Shown piece by piece: positions 55,520 through 64,000 of a DNA stretch of 64,000 nt (positions within the stretch are counted from its first letter, which is position 1; every line of letters begins with the position of its first letter). The position numbers were made by a program, and so were the translations under genes. This stretch comes from Vreelandella malpeensis (GTDB taxonomy: Bacteria > Pseudomonadota > Gammaproteobacteria > Pseudomonadales > Halomonadaceae): contig NZ_WHVL01000003.1 of the NCBI RefSeq assembly GCF_020622355.1, forward strand, positions 186,001-250,000, given 5' to 3'. A model generated the notes under the pieces. The model saw nothing but the letters and a program-made list of their open reading frames with translations. It did not search any database and was not told the origin of the DNA.

Positions 55520-56620
55520 ATGATCCATAATCGCACCATGATCGACCCGCGCCCGGCCCCGAGAAACACCCTCGGCCCCGTGGCGTGGCTGCGCACCCAC
55601 CTCTTCAACGGCCCCATCAACACGCTGTTCACGTTGATCGGCCTGTACGTGCTCTACCTGCTGGTGGTGCCCACGGTGCAGTGGGCGTTCATCGACGCCG
55701 ACTGGGTGGGCACCACCCGGGACGACTGCTCCCGGGAGGGCGCGTGCTGGGTGTTCATCAATGCGCGCTTCACTCAGTTCATCTACGGGCTCTACCCCCG
55801 CTCGGAGATCTGGCGGGCCAACATCGTCTTCGCAGGCTTCTTCACGCTGATCGCCTGGCTCGCCATTCCGCGCCTGCCCTTCAAGCGCTGGGTAGCGGCC
55901 TTCGCGCTGCTGGTGTTCCCGGTGATCGCCTTCGTGCTGCTGTACGGCGGCTACTTCGACCTGCCCCGGGTACCCACCCACCGCTGGGGCGGGCTGATGC
56001 TCACGCTGCTGCTGGCCACTGTCGGCATGGTGGGGGCCCTGCCCATCGGCATCGTGCTGGCGCTGGGCCGGCGCTCGAACATGCCCATCGTCAAGAGCTT
56101 CTCGGTGGTGTTCATCGAATTCTGGCGCGGCGTGCCGTTGATCACGGTACTGTTCATGGCCTCGGTCATGCTGCCGCTGTTTCTCCCCACGGGCATCACC
56201 GTGGACCGGCTGGTGCGAGCGCTGATCGGCATCACGCTGTTTCAGAGCGCCTATATGGCCGAGGTGATTCGCGGCGGGCTTCAGGCGATTCCCAAGGGCC
56301 AGGAGGAGGCCGCCGCGGCCCTGGGCATGACCTACTGGAAACGCATGGGGCTGATCGTCATGCCTCAGGCGCTCAAGATGATGATTCCCGGCATCGTAAA
56401 TACCTTCATTTCACTGTTCAAGGACACGACGCTGGTGATGATCATCGGGCTCTTCGATCTTCTGGGTATCGTCCAGGCCGCGCTTTCCGACTCCCGCTGG
56501 CTGGGTTTCTCGCTGGAAGGCTATGTGTTCGCCGCGTTCATGTTCTGGATCTTCTGTTTCAGCATGTCGCGCTACAGCCAGTATCTCGAACGCCGCCTCA
56601 ACACCGGCCACAAGCGCTAA
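55520..56620 (+). CDS. aapM: General L-amino-acid ABC transporter permease AapM
   Basis: 366-aa permease with an extended N-terminal part (several helices before the permease core). The core has LPIGIVLALGRRSNMPIVKSFSVVFIEFWRGVPLITVLFMASVMLPLFLP and coupling helix AEVIRGGLQAIPKGQEEAAAALGMTYWKRM. GWV-type insert with a Cys pair (DDCSREGACWVF), as in AapM. It starts 19 bp after aapQ and ends 28 bp before aapP. Confidence 0.94.
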   Translation: MIHNRTMIDPRPAPRNTLGPVAWLRTHLFNGPINTLFTLIGLYVLYLLVVPTVQWAFIDADWVGTTRDDCSREGACWVFINARFTQFIYGLYPRSEIWRANIVFAGFFTLIAWLAIPRLPFKRWVAAFALLVFPVIAFVLLYGGYFDLPRVPTHRWGGLMLTLLLATVGMVGALPIGIVLALGRRSNMPIVKSFSVVFIEFWRGVPLITVLFMASVMLPLFLPTGITVDRLVRALIGITLFQSAYMAEVIRGGLQAIPKGQEEAAAALGMTYWKRMGLIVMPQALKMMIPGIVNTFISLFKDTTLVMIIGLFDLLGIVQAALSDSRWLGFSLEGYVFAAFMFWIFCFSMSRYSQYLERRLNTGHKR

Positions 56621-56648
56621 CGCCGCTATTTGATTCAAGGACCCCCTC

Positions 56649-57410
56649 ATGAGCGAAGCAGCTTTGAAACCCCAAGACCTGATGGTCGAGATGCGCGGCG
56701 TCAACAAGTGGTACGGCGACTTTCACGTGTTGCGCGATATCGACTTTGAAGTGAAACGTGGCGAGCGTATCGTGATCTGCGGGCCCTCAGGCTCGGGCAA
56801 GTCGACCATGATCCGCTGCATCAACCACCTGGAAGAACATCAGCAGGGCGAGATCGTGGTGGGCGGCGTGCCGCTCACCCAGGACGTCAAGCGCATCGAG
56901 CAGGTGCGCCGAAGCGTCGGCATGGTATTTCAGCATTTCAACCTGTTTCCCCACCTCTCCGTGCTGGAGAACTGCTGTATCGCGCCGATGTGGGTGCAGA
57001 AGAAACCCCGCCGCGAAGCCGAGGCCCAGGCGATGAAGTACCTGGAACGGGTGCGAATCGCCGAACAGGCCAAGAAGTATCCAGGCCAGCTCTCTGGCGG
57101 TCAGCAGCAGCGCGTGGCCATCGCCCGCTCGCTATGCATGCACCCGGACGTGATGCTGTTCGACGAGCCCACCTCGGCGCTTGACCCGGAAATGATCAAG
57201 GAAGTGCTGGACGTCATGATCGAGCTCGCCAACGAAGGCATGACCATGCTCTGCGTAACCCACGAAATGGGCTTCGCCAAGACCGTGGCGGACCGAGTCA
57301 TCTTCATGGACCAGGGCCAGATCATCGAGGAGAACGCGCCGGAGCCGTTCTTCAACAACCCCCAGTCCGAGCGCACCCAGCTCTTCCTGAGCCAGATCCT
57401 CGGCCACTAG
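56649..57410 (+). CDS. aapP: General L-amino-acid ABC transporter ATP-binding protein AapP
   Basis: 253-aa ATPase of the GlnQ/HisP group: Walker [20 protein letters not shown]-loop [16 protein letters not shown], signature [15 protein letters not shown], Walker [22 protein letters not shown], switch His in [26 protein letters not shown] is typical of AapP. Its stop codon shares CTAG with the stop of the phosphatase gene on the opposite strand. Confidence 0.95.
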   Translation: MSEAALKPQDLMVEMRGVNKWYGDFHVLRDIDFEVKRGERIVICGPSGSGKSTMIRCINHLEEHQQGEIVVGGVPLTQDVKRIEQVRRSVGMVFQHFNLFPHLSVLENCCIAPMWVQKKPRREAEAQAMKYLERVRIAEQAKKYPGQLSGGQQQRVAIARSLCMHPDVMLFDEPTSALDPEMIKEVLDVMIELANEGMTMLCVTHEMGFAKTVADRVIFMDQGQIIEENAPEPFFNNPQSERTQLFLSQILGH

Positions 57411-57997
57411 CCCCACTCGGTGATGCTGGCAGGCAAAAGCGCCGGCTGCTCGCGATGTCTCGTGAGCGGCCGGCCGGCCAGCGCAGTGAGCAGTATCTGC
57501 AGTGGGTCGCCGTGGCTCACTACCAGGATCACCTCTCCCGTGTAGCGCTGCTCCAGCGCCTCGATCGCCTCGCGCATGCGCGCCGCCACCCGACTCACGG
57601 GTTCGACCCCGCCGGTATCGTGCTCGGCACTGGCGGCGTCCTGCTCCCAGACCGTCGGATAGGCGCTGTCGGCGCCCCCCTCGAACTCACCGAACCCCCG
57701 CTCGCGCAGGCGAGTATCCACCGCCATGGAGAGGCCGAAGGCCTCGGCCACGCGTTGGGCGGTATGGGTAGTGCGCAAGAAATCCGAATGGACCACCTTC
57801 GTGGGCCTGGGCCAGGTCCAGTGCGCGATCCTGTCATCGAGCTGACGCTGGCCGGTATCGGAAAGCCCGAAGGCCTCGAGCCCGCGCTCCGGAGAGCTTA
57901 TGATCAGCCCACGTTCGTTGGCCTGACTATGGCCGTGGCGCATCAGCAGATAGCGATTGCGCCAATGGTATAAGGAGCCCTGTAAAGTGCTTGACAT
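57407..57997 (-). CDS. Histidine phosphatase (phosphoglycerate mutase-like) family protein
   Basis: 196-aa protein with the phosphohistidine motif [14 protein letters not shown] near residues 17-30, the second-site region [26 protein letters not shown], and catalytic His in [15 protein letters not shown]. It acts on an unknown phosphate ester or phosphoprotein. ATG 57997 is the only start that keeps the first beta strand, although no good ribosome site is visible. It converges with aapP at a shared CTAG and is divergent from the phn-type importer. Confidence 0.86.
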   Translation of the reverse strand: MSSTLQGSLYHWRNRYLLMRHGHSQANERGLIISSPERGLEAFGLSDTGQRQLDDRIAHWTWPRPTKVVHSDFLRTTHTAQRVAEAFGLSMAVDTRLRERGFGEFEGGADSAYPTVWEQDAASAEHDTGGVEPVSRVAARMREAIEALEQRYTGEVILVVSHGDPLQILLTALAGRPLTRHREQPALLPASITEWG

Positions 57998-58008
57998 AAG
58001 TTTGTCAC
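57980..58008 (+). promoter_or_regulatory. Possible PhoB box upstream of phn-type importer
   Basis: Three 7-bp units spaced exactly 11 bp: CTGTAAA (57980), TTGACAT (57991), TTGTCAC (58002). Each matches the PhoB half-site CTGTCAT at about 5 of 7 positions. They lie 140-168 bp before the binding-protein start and overlap the start of the divergent phosphatase gene. A weak but correctly phased match. Confidence 0.4.
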
Positions 58009-58147
58009 AAACCCTACGTTGAAGAAGTGTCGTTTTCGAAAAACAAACATTTTATGCGCAGTAACGAAACTCACGCCGCTTACATTGCCACACGACGCTC
58101 AAAACTGCGCATAACTTCATAAAAATAACCCCACAATCGAGGTTCAC

Positions 58148-59140
58148 ATGACTACGTTCACTGCTTCCAAGCGCGCCTTCAAGCGTTCGCTGCTGGCGGG
58201 TGCGGTTCTCCCCCTAGCGTTCTTGTCCACTCATGCCTTCGCCGAGTGTGAGCGCGGCGACCTGGACGCCCTGTACTGCGATGAAAACGGCGACCTGGTC
58301 GCCGACCGTCCGACGGACGAGTCTAAGTGGCTCGATCCGGACACGCTGATCTTCGCCTACACCCCGGTAGAAGATCCTGCCATCTATACCGACATCTGGC
58401 AGCCTTTCATTGACCATCTTTCCGAGGTAACCGGGCGCGACGTGCGCTTTTTTGCCGTCCAGTCCAACGCCGCCCAGGTCGAAGCGATGCGCAGCGGCCG
58501 GCTGCACATTGCCGGGTTCTCGACGGGCCCCACCCCCTTCGCCGTGAACCTGGCCGGGGCCGTGCCCTTCGCACTGATGGGCTCCGACGACGGCCAGTTC
58601 GGCTACACGCTGCAGATGTTCACCCACGTGGATTCCGACATCCAGGACCTGGAGGACCTCAAGGGCAAGCGCGTGGCCCACACCTCGCCCACCTCCAACT
58701 CCGGCAACCTGGCGCCTCGGGCGCTGTTGCCGGAACTCGGCATCACCCCGGACGAGGACTACGAGGTCGTCTACTCCGGCAGCCACGACCAGTCGATGCT
58801 GGGCGTGGTCGCTCGCGACTACGACGCCGCACCGGTAGCCTCGGAGGTTGTGGATCGCATGGCCGCGCGCGGGCTCTATGATACCGACGACGTGCGCATG
58901 ATCTACGAGTCCGACCGTTTCCCCACCACCTCCTACAACTACGCCTACAACCTGCATCCGGATCTGGTCGAGAAGATCGAAGAGGCGTTCTTCAGCTTCG
59001 ATTTCGCCGGCACCGAGCTTGGCGAGGAGTTCGAGGGCGTGGAGAAATTCATTCCGATCAATTACAAGGATAACTGGCAGGTCATCCGTACCATCCAGGC
59101 CGCCAACGGCGTGAGCTATACCCAGGAAAACCTGGAGTAA
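58148..59140 (+). CDS. phnD: Phosphate/phosphite/phosphonate ABC transporter substrate-binding protein
   Basis: 330-aa periplasmic protein of the PhnD/PtxB family. Signal peptide residues about 1-31 (LSTHAFAE). After a ~35-residue acidic linker with two Cys (CERGDLDALYC), the domain starts LIFAYTPVEDPAIYTDIWQPFIDHLSEVTGRDVRFFAVQSNAAQVEAMRSGRLHIAGF. The phosphorus-ligand region is AHTSPTSNSGNLAPRALL. No C-P lyase, phosphonatase or phosphite dehydrogenase genes are in the window, so the substrate (phosphonate, phosphite or other) is open. It is followed by a hairpin and then phnC. Confidence 0.87.
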   Translation: MTTFTASKRAFKRSLLAGAVLPLAFLSTHAFAECERGDLDALYCDENGDLVADRPTDESKWLDPDTLIFAYTPVEDPAIYTDIWQPFIDHLSEVTGRDVRFFAVQSNAAQVEAMRSGRLHIAGFSTGPTPFAVNLAGAVPFALMGSDDGQFGYTLQMFTHVDSDIQDLEDLKGKRVAHTSPTSNSGNLAPRALLPELGITPDEDYEVVYSGSHDQSMLGVVARDYDAAPVASEVVDRMAARGLYDTDDVRMIYESDRFPTTSYNYAYNLHPDLVEKIEEAFFSFDFAGTELGEEFEGVEKFIPINYKDNWQVIRTIQAANGVSYTQENLE

Positions 59141-59145
59141 CCCTG

Positions 59146-59169
59146 GTCGCACCGCTCACGCGGTGCGAC
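59146..59169 (+). terminator. Intercistronic hairpin between phnD and phnC
   Basis: 10-bp perfect stem GTCGCACCGC/GCGGTGCGAC with loop TCAC, only 5 bp after the phnD stop, and no real T-run. Likely attenuates or stabilises to favour the binding protein over the membrane subunits. Confidence 0.6.
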
Positions 59170-59195
59170 ACTCTTTCGCGAATGAGTACGATGAC

Positions 59196-59993
59196 ATGTT
59201 AGTAATCAAGGATCTGGTCAAGCAGTACGGCCATGGCGAAGCGGTGCTCAAGGGTTTGAACCTGAGCGTCGAAGGCAACACCGTGGTCTCGATCGTGGGC
59301 GCCTCCGGAGCGGGTAAAAGCACCATGCTTCGCTGCATCAACCGGCTGGTGGAGCCTACCTCCGGCTCGATCACCCTCAACGGTACCGAGCTCGTCAACC
59401 TCAAGGGAGGAGAGCTCCGGCGCGCCCGGCGCAAGATCGGCATGGTGTTCCAGGGGTTCAATCTGCTCGACCGGCTCACGGTGATGGAGAACGTGCTGGC
59501 CGGAAGGCTCGGTTACGTGAATCTGTTCCAGGCCATTTCCCGACGCTACCCCCAGGCGGACATCGACCGCGCCTTCTATCTGATGGAGCGGGTCGGCATT
59601 GCCCACTACGCCAACAAGCGCGCCGATGAGCTCTCCGGCGGCGAACGCCAGCGGGTGGGGGTGGTGCGCGCGCTGATGCAGGACCCGGAAGTGCTGCTGG
59701 CGGACGAACCCACCGCCTCGCTCGACCCGCGTACCTCCGAGCAGATCATGATGCTGCTTCAGAGCCTGGCGGCGGAGCTGTCGCTGCCGGTACTGATCAA
59801 CATCCACAATGTCGCCCAGGCGAAGACCTATACCGAGCGGGTCGTCGGCCTGCGTCACGGCAAGATGATCTTCGACGGTGCGCCGGTGGATTTCAACAAG
59901 GAGGCTCTGGAGGCGATCTACGGCGGTATCGAAGCGCCGGACGAGGAACTGGCGCCACCGCCGCCGAAGGAGGCCTCCCATGGCGTCTCCTGA
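59196..59993 (+). CDS. phnC: Phosphonate-type ABC transporter ATP-binding protein
   Basis: 265-aa ATPase: Walker A GASGAGKSTMLRCINRL, Q-loop MVFQGFNLLDRLTVMENVLAGRLG, signature LSGGERQRVGVVRAL, Walker B VLLADEPTASLD, switch His in NIHNVAQA. The LAGRLGYVNLFQAISRRYP region is typical of PhnC. ATG 59196 gives the family length; GTG 59163 is in frame but would begin within the hairpin region. It overlaps the first permease by 14 bases. Confidence 0.9.
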   Translation: MLVIKDLVKQYGHGEAVLKGLNLSVEGNTVVSIVGASGAGKSTMLRCINRLVEPTSGSITLNGTELVNLKGGELRRARRKIGMVFQGFNLLDRLTVMENVLAGRLGYVNLFQAISRRYPQADIDRAFYLMERVGIAHYANKRADELSGGERQRVGVVRALMQDPEVLLADEPTASLDPRTSEQIMMLLQSLAAELSLPVLINIHNVAQAKTYTERVVGLRHGKMIFDGAPVDFNKEALEAIYGGIEAPDEELAPPPPKEASHGVS

Positions 59994-60786
59994 CACCGCG
60001 CCGGTCCGGCACTGGAAGAAGCCCCCGTTCATCGCCAATCCGCTGCTGCGCTATGGCCTTCTGGTCCTGGCTGCGGCGTACCTGATCTGGGCCTTCGGCT
60101 CGCTGCCGTTCAACTGGGCGCGGATCAGCGAGGGCCTGCCCCGGGCGGCACGCATCTTCAGCGGCGGCTTCCCGCCGAACTTCGACCGCTACGGGCTCCT
60201 GCTCACCGGGTTCAAGGAGAGCTTCCAGATCGCCCTTCTGGCAACGCTTCTGGGGGTACTGCTGTCGATCCCCTTCGCGGTGATGGCGGCGCGCAACATC
60301 GCGCCAATGCCCATTTACCTGGTGGGCCGCGCGATCATCATCGTCTCCCGAAGCTTTCACCCGGTCATCGTGGCGATCCTGTTCGTCGCCGCCGTGGGCT
60401 TTGGCCCGCTGGCGGGCATCCTGACCCTGACGCTCTACTCGATCGGCTTCGTCGGGAAGCTTCTGGCCGAGGAGATCGAGGAGATCGACTGGGGCCAGGT
60501 GGAGGCCATGCGCGCGGCGGGGGCGGGGTATCTGGCGACCCTCTTCTACGCGGTGTTCCCGCAGATCCTGCCGCGCCAGGTGGGGCTTTCCATGTACCAG
60601 CTCGACAGCAACCTGCGCGCCTCCGCCGTGGTGGGGATCGTGGGGGCCGGCGGTATCGGCGGCACCTTGATGAATGCCTTCGGGCGCTACGACTATGACT
60701 TCGCCTTCGCGATCCTGCTGGTGATCATCGCGGTGATTCTACTGAGCGAAGGCGTGAGCGGCTGGGTAAGGAAAAAGATATGGTAG
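59980..60786 (+). CDS. phnE: Phosphonate-type ABC transporter permease, first
   Basis: 268-aa PhnE-family permease with about six helices. Coupling segment EEIEEIDWGQVEAMRAAGAGYLATLFYAVFPQILPRQVG is diagnostic. AAGGAGG precedes ATG 59980 inside the phnC gene. It overlaps phnC by 14 bases and the second permease by 7, indicating tight coupling. Two PhnE-type genes in tandem would form a heterodimeric channel. Confidence 0.91.
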   Translation: MASPDTAPVRHWKKPPFIANPLLRYGLLVLAAAYLIWAFGSLPFNWARISEGLPRAARIFSGGFPPNFDRYGLLLTGFKESFQIALLATLLGVLLSIPFAVMAARNIAPMPIYLVGRAIIIVSRSFHPVIVAILFVAAVGFGPLAGILTLTLYSIGFVGKLLAEEIEEIDWGQVEAMRAAGAGYLATLFYAVFPQILPRQVGLSMYQLDSNLRASAVVGIVGAGGIGGTLMNAFGRYDYDFAFAILLVIIAVILLSEGVSGWVRKKIW

Positions 60787-61589
60787 ATCACGCCGAACGA
60801 CTCGCCGACCGCGTCTGGCAACGCTATGACCGCAAGGAGCGTCTGATCCGCTACGCCGTGCTGCTGCTCACCTTGATGCTGGTGGTCTGGGCGCTGCGGG
60901 ACATCGACATCTTCTGGCCCTGGGTGTGGGACGCCCCCAACCAGATCTCGGGCCTTGCCGGGCGCATGTGGCCACCCAGCCCGGCGGGGCTGGCCAACAT
61001 CCTGAGTGCGCTGCTCGAAACCGTGCATATCGCCACCCTGGCCACCTTCCTGACGATCTTCCTCGCCCTGCCGGTGGCCTACATCGCGGCTCAAAACACC
61101 ACCCCCAACCGGGTGTGCCTGTGGATCGGACGCTTCATCCTGGTGGCCAGCCGCTCGGTGAACACCATCATCTGGGCGCTGCTGTTCGTGGCGATCTTCG
61201 GCCCCGGGGTGCTGGCGGGCATTCTCGCCATCGTGTTCCGCTCCGTCGGCTTCATCGGCAAGCTCATGGGCGAGGCCATCGAGGAGATCGACCGCCGTCC
61301 GGTGGAGGCGATGGAAGCCACCGGCGCCTCGAAAGCCAAGGTGATCGCCTACGCTATCGTGCCCCAAGTGATGCCGGCGTTTTTTGCCATCGTGATTCTG
61401 CGCTGGGACATCAACATCCGCGAATCCACGGTGCTCGGGCTGGTCGGGGCCGGCGGTATCGGTGTCATCCTCCAGGGTTCCATCGACACCTTCGCCTGGC
61501 CAACGGTGGCCACGATCCTGCTGGCGATCATCGTGCTGGTATTGATTGGCGAGGCGGTGACGAGCCTTCTGAGGCGCAAGGTGCTCTAG
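60780..61589 (+). CDS. phnE: Phosphonate-type ABC transporter permease, second
   Basis: 269-aa PhnE-family permease, diverged from the first. It has the same type of coupling segment (GEAIEEIDRRPVEAMEATGASKAKVIAYAIVPQVMPAFFA) and LGLVGAGGIGVILQGSID. It starts inside the first permease's last codons. Last gene of the importer; a lone stress-type gene follows 89 bp later. Confidence 0.91.
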   Translation: MVDHAERLADRVWQRYDRKERLIRYAVLLLTLMLVVWALRDIDIFWPWVWDAPNQISGLAGRMWPPSPAGLANILSALLETVHIATLATFLTIFLALPVAYIAAQNTTPNRVCLWIGRFILVASRSVNTIIWALLFVAIFGPGVLAGILAIVFRSVGFIGKLMGEAIEEIDRRPVEAMEATGASKAKVIAYAIVPQVMPAFFAIVILRWDINIRESTVLGLVGAGGIGVILQGSIDTFAWPTVATILLAIIVLVLIGEAVTSLLRRKVL

Positions 61590-61678
61590 GCGTTGCCGAA
61601 CGGGCAGGTGACTCAGTTGACCCCACACGCAAGGCTTGCCATGTTTAATGGACACTGACGACACGGAGGACGTTACTC

Positions 61679-62110
61679 ATGCCGACCTATATCGTGGTTG
61701 CCGATGCGGGCCGAGCGCGGATCTTTACCCACGCCGCAGGCACGCTCACGGAGACGCAGAGCCTGGTGCACGCCGAAGGACGCATGCACGAGGGTGACTT
61801 GGTCACCGATAGCCCCGGCGGGGATGTCCATACCTCGTCCGCCGGGGCGACCCGTTCCTCGGCGGAAGGGGGTAAGGCCCTGCAACACGAGAACGAGCTG
61901 TTCGCCAAGGCAGTCACCCAACGGCTCTACGACGCCCGGGTGAACCATCAGATGGACGCGCTCGTGCTCGTGGCGCCGCCGACGTTTCTCGGGCTTCTGC
62001 GAGACAAGCTCGATGGGCCCACCCAGAAGCTGGTAACCCATACCCTGGCCAAGGACCTGAGCAAGGCCACCGCCGATGAGATCGAGCAGGCGATCAGCAG
62101 GCTCGACTGA
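61679..62110 (+). CDS. Host-attachment family protein (bacterial eRF1-like fold)
   Basis: 143-aa soluble protein of the 'host attachment protein' family: TYIVVADAGRARIF at the N-terminus, a variable acidic/Gly region (TDSPGGDVHTSSAGATRSS), then FAKAVTQRLYDARVNHQMDALVLVAPPTFLGLLRDKL and VTHTLAKDLSKATADEIEQAI. The fold is related to baeRF/archaeal eRF1 domains. The family was named from an Agrobacterium attachment phenotype, but its biochemical role is unknown. Monocistronic, with GGAGG upstream and a strong shared terminator downstream. Confidence 0.88.
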   Translation: MPTYIVVADAGRARIFTHAAGTLTETQSLVHAEGRMHEGDLVTDSPGGDVHTSSAGATRSSAEGGKALQHENELFAKAVTQRLYDARVNHQMDALVLVAPPTFLGLLRDKLDGPTQKLVTHTLAKDLSKATADEIEQAISRLD

Positions 62111-62142
62111 GCAATGAAGGTGCCGTCACTCATCCTTCCCTC

Positions 62143-62180
62143 ACGTCAAAGGCCGCTCATGTCGAGCGGCCTTTGACGTT
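62143..62180. terminator. Bidirectional terminator, host-attachment gene / finR
   Basis: 16-bp perfect stem (ACGTCAAAGGCCGCTC and its complement, 62143-62158 and 62164-62179) with a 5-nt loop, between two convergent stop codons. A TTCTT tract follows on the plus strand. Confidence 0.8.
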
Positions 62181-62211
62181 CTTGCCGCGCTGGCGGCCCG
62201 CCATGCATTGA

Positions 62212-63138
62212 TCAAGGCACCGGCGGCAGCGCGATATCGTCGCTCTTGCTGGCGCCGGCGGTCATCTCGCGACATAGCCGCAGGAATTCGCGCACGCCGG
62301 TGGTCAGGTACTTGTGGCGGTGCCAGATGAAGGTGAACTGGCGTTTCAAATCCAGCTCCGGTGTGGGAAGTGCGACGAGGCTCCCGCGCCGGAAGGCGTC
62401 GCGCAGCGCCAGTTTCGAGACGCAGCCGATACCCAGGCCCGACTCCACCGCGCGCTTGATGCCCTCGGTGTGCTCGAGTTCCAGAAGCATGTTGAAGCGG
62501 CTTCGGCGATGGCGCGCGGCATGCTCGAGCGTCATGCGCGTGCCGGAGCCCTCCTCGCGCATGATCCAGTCCTCGCGCAGCAGCTCTTCGAGCTCGAGAT
62601 GCGCGCGCCCGGCCAAGGGGTGGCGCGGCGAGCAGAACACGCACAGCTCGTCCTCGACCCAGGGCTGACTGACGATCATCTCGTCGTCGCACTGACCCTC
62701 GATCAGGCCCAGGTCCAGCGCATGCTGGCGCACGCCATCGATGATGTGGCGCGTGTTGCGCACCGCAAGCCGCACGCGGCTGCCCGGGTAGCGCTGCATG
62801 AAGTCGCTGATCAGAAGCGTGGCCAGGTAGTTGCCGATGGTCAGGGTCGCTCCGACCTCCAGCGCCCCCACGCCATTTTGTCCGCGCAGAAGCTCCTCGA
62901 TCTCCTCGGCGCGATCGAGAAGCGCCACCGCCTTGGGCAGCAGTTGAAAGCCCAAGGCGTTGAGCTTCAAGCGCTTGCCGAGGCGGTCGAGCAACTGGCA
63001 GTCGAACTGGCGCTCGAGCTCGGTCAGCGCGGTGCTGGTGGCGGACTGCGACATGGCGAGCGAGCGCGCCGCCTGGGAGACGCTTTCGTGCTGGGCCACG
63101 GCGACGAAGACCTCGAGCTGGCGCAGGGTGTAATGCAT
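62212..63138 (-). CDS. finR: LysR-family regulator, FinR-like
   Basis: 308-aa regulator. Helix-turn-helix: YTLRQLEVFVAVAQHESVSQAARSLAMSQSATSTALTELE. The effector domain runs from about residue 92 to 295. It is divergent from fpr with a 188-bp shared control region, the same arrangement as finR-fpr in Pseudomonas, where FinR activates ferredoxin-NADP reductase under oxidative or iron stress. The finR name rests on this context plus general similarity (CysB/Cbl-type regulators are less alike). Confidence 0.82.
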   Translation of the reverse strand: MHYTLRQLEVFVAVAQHESVSQAARSLAMSQSATSTALTELERQFDCQLLDRLGKRLKLNALGFQLLPKAVALLDRAEEIEELLRGQNGVGALEVGATLTIGNYLATLLISDFMQRYPGSRVRLAVRNTRHIIDGVRQHALDLGLIEGQCDDEMIVSQPWVEDELCVFCSPRHPLAGRAHLELEELLREDWIMREEGSGTRMTLEHAARHRRSRFNMLLELEHTEGIKRAVESGLGIGCVSKLALRDAFRRGSLVALPTPELDLKRQFTFIWHRHKYLTTGVREFLRLCREMTAGASKSDDIALPPVP

Positions 63139-63326
63139 GCAAGGCCTATATCGATTTTACAGATAAGGATTATCAGTATAATTGGCTTAACAGATAAGAC
63201 GCGACTATTTAGACTTACTCACATCAACGTCAACGTTCTTTTATTCTTTTCAAGAATATTGAATGCGAATGCCTTTCCATTGAATACCTTTCTATTGACA
63301 GGACATTCGCACCCCAAGGAGCCGTC

Positions 63327-64000
63327 ATGAGCAAGTTTGCCCTGGAAGAAGTGCTGAGCGTTCATCATTGGAACGACACGCTGTTCAGCTTTCGCACCAC
63401 CCGCGAGCGCAGCCTGCGCTTCAAGACCGGCCAGTTCGTGATGATCGGCCTGGAGGTCGACGGCAAGCCCTTGATGCGCGCCTACTCCATCGCCAGCCCT
63501 AACTACGAGGATCACCTCGAGTTCTTCAGCATCAAGGTGCCGGACGGCCCGCTCACTTCGCGCCTGCAGCACCTGAAGGTGGGCGATCAGATCATGGTCA
63601 GCAGAAAGCCGACCGGAACGCTCGTGTGCGACGACCTGCTGCCCGGACGCAATCTCTACATGCTCTCCACCGGCACTGGCTTGGCCCCCTTCATGAGCCT
63701 GATCCAGGACCCGGAGGTCTACGAGCGCTACGAGAAAGTGGTGCTGGTGCACGGCGTGCGTGAAGTATCGGAGCTGGCTTACGCCGACTTCATCACGAAG
63801 GAGCTGCCCGCCCACGAGTACCTGGGCGAAGACGTTGCCCAAAAGCTCGTCTACTACCCGACGGTCACCCGTGAAGAGTTTCACACCATGGGCCGGCTGA
63901 CGGATCACATTCGTACCGGCAAAATTTTCGAGGATACCGGCCTTGCGCCGATCGATCCGCGCCAGGACCGCGCGATGATCTGCGGAAGCCCGGCGATGCT
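63327..64000 (+). CDS. fpr: Ferredoxin-NADP+ reductase (3' end outside window)
   Basis: The frame is open from ATG 63327 (AAGGAG upstream) to the window end: 224 codons of an expected ~257. FAD-binding motif RAYSIASPNYEDHLEFF (residues about 51-67, the RxYS signature), phosphate-binding STGTGLAPFMSLIQDPE for NADP, and CGSPAM just before the cut. It transfers electrons between NADPH and ferredoxin or flavodoxin. The RAYSIAS form and DPEVYERYEKVVLVHGVRE match the Azotobacter/Pseudomonas FprA subgroup. Divergent from the finR-like gene. Confidence 0.95.
   Translation, partial: MSKFALEEVLSVHHWNDTLFSFRTTRERSLRFKTGQFVMIGLEVDGKPLMRAYSIASPNYEDHLEFFSIKVPDGPLTSRLQHLKVGDQIMVSRKPTGTLVCDDLLPGRNLYMLSTGTGLAPFMSLIQDPEVYERYEKVVLVHGVREVSELAYADFITKELPAHEYLGEDVAQKLVYYPTVTREEFHTMGRLTDHIRTGKIFEDTGLAPIDPRQDRAMICGSPAM

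Noticed and set aside
58148..61589. Complete phosphonate degradation locus
   Set aside because: Only transport genes are present; no phnG-M, phnX or ptxD-like genes in the window.

Overview
The window is 64 kb of GC-rich chromosomal DNA with tightly packed genes and ATGA- or TGATG-coupled operons. The gene set is that of a Gram-negative gammaproteobacterium: xseB-ispA-dxs, serA, hemE, TonB receptor, MscS channel, IclR, urt and aap transporters. The fused MrpAB-type Na+/H+ antiporter operon, the BCCT carrier and the many organic-acid, amino-acid and urea importers point to a salt-adapted heterotroph of the Halomonadaceae type. That placement is inferred from gene content. I see no phage, insertion sequence, CRISPR array, tRNA or rRNA.

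Layout. 1-3431: a TonB-dependent copper receptor with a Met-rich repeat (5' end outside the window) and a PepSY membrane protein. 3538-7394: an Mn-type ABC importer (sitABCD order) behind a near-canonical MntR operator, followed by a sugar O-acetyltransferase. 8056-13762 (minus): urtABCDE urea importer with a sigma-54-like promoter. 14086-19746 (minus): tctCBA tricarboxylate transporter plus a CitA/CitB-type two-component system. 19883-27590: a DUF481 protein, a three-gene NMT1-type ABC importer, an atypical BCCT carrier with a terminator-like leader, a LysR regulator, and 2-oxoadipate dioxygenase/decarboxylase. 27774-33666 (minus): a lone flagellin with a sigma-28 promoter, a large MscS channel, YqaA, IclR and TrhO. 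33888-34573: a frameshifted pirin gene. 34648-43452: serA, xseB-ispA-dxs, a YdeP/FdhF-type molybdoenzyme with a small winged-helix gene, a GST, and ribA. 43668-49726: a six-gene mrp operon. 49842-51805: hemE-speE. 51907-57410: an aap amino-acid ABC importer with two tandem binding-protein genes, the second behind an NtrC-type palindrome and a sigma-54-type promoter. 57407-57997 (minus): a histidine phosphatase. 58148-61589: a phnDCEE-type importer without C-P lyase genes. 61679-62110: a host-attachment family protein. 62212-64000: a divergent finR-like regulator and fpr, with fpr cut by the window end.

How it fits together. Most of the window is nutrient acquisition. Two nitrogen importers (urt, aap) each carry sigma-54-type promoter sequences with NtrC-like elements, which suggests a shared nitrogen-limitation response. 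The Mn importer has its own metal operator, and the phn-type importer has a weak Pho-box-like repeat. A recurring design is a strong hairpin directly after the first-cistron binding-protein gene (urtA, tctC, phnD, and more weakly the second aapJ), probably giving excess binding protein over membrane subunits.

No wholly new multi-gene system is evident. The best leads are regulatory or architectural: the metal permease with a fused C-terminal winged-helix domain, the terminator-containing BCCT leader, paired palindromes in front of mrp, and the two sigma-54 control regions.
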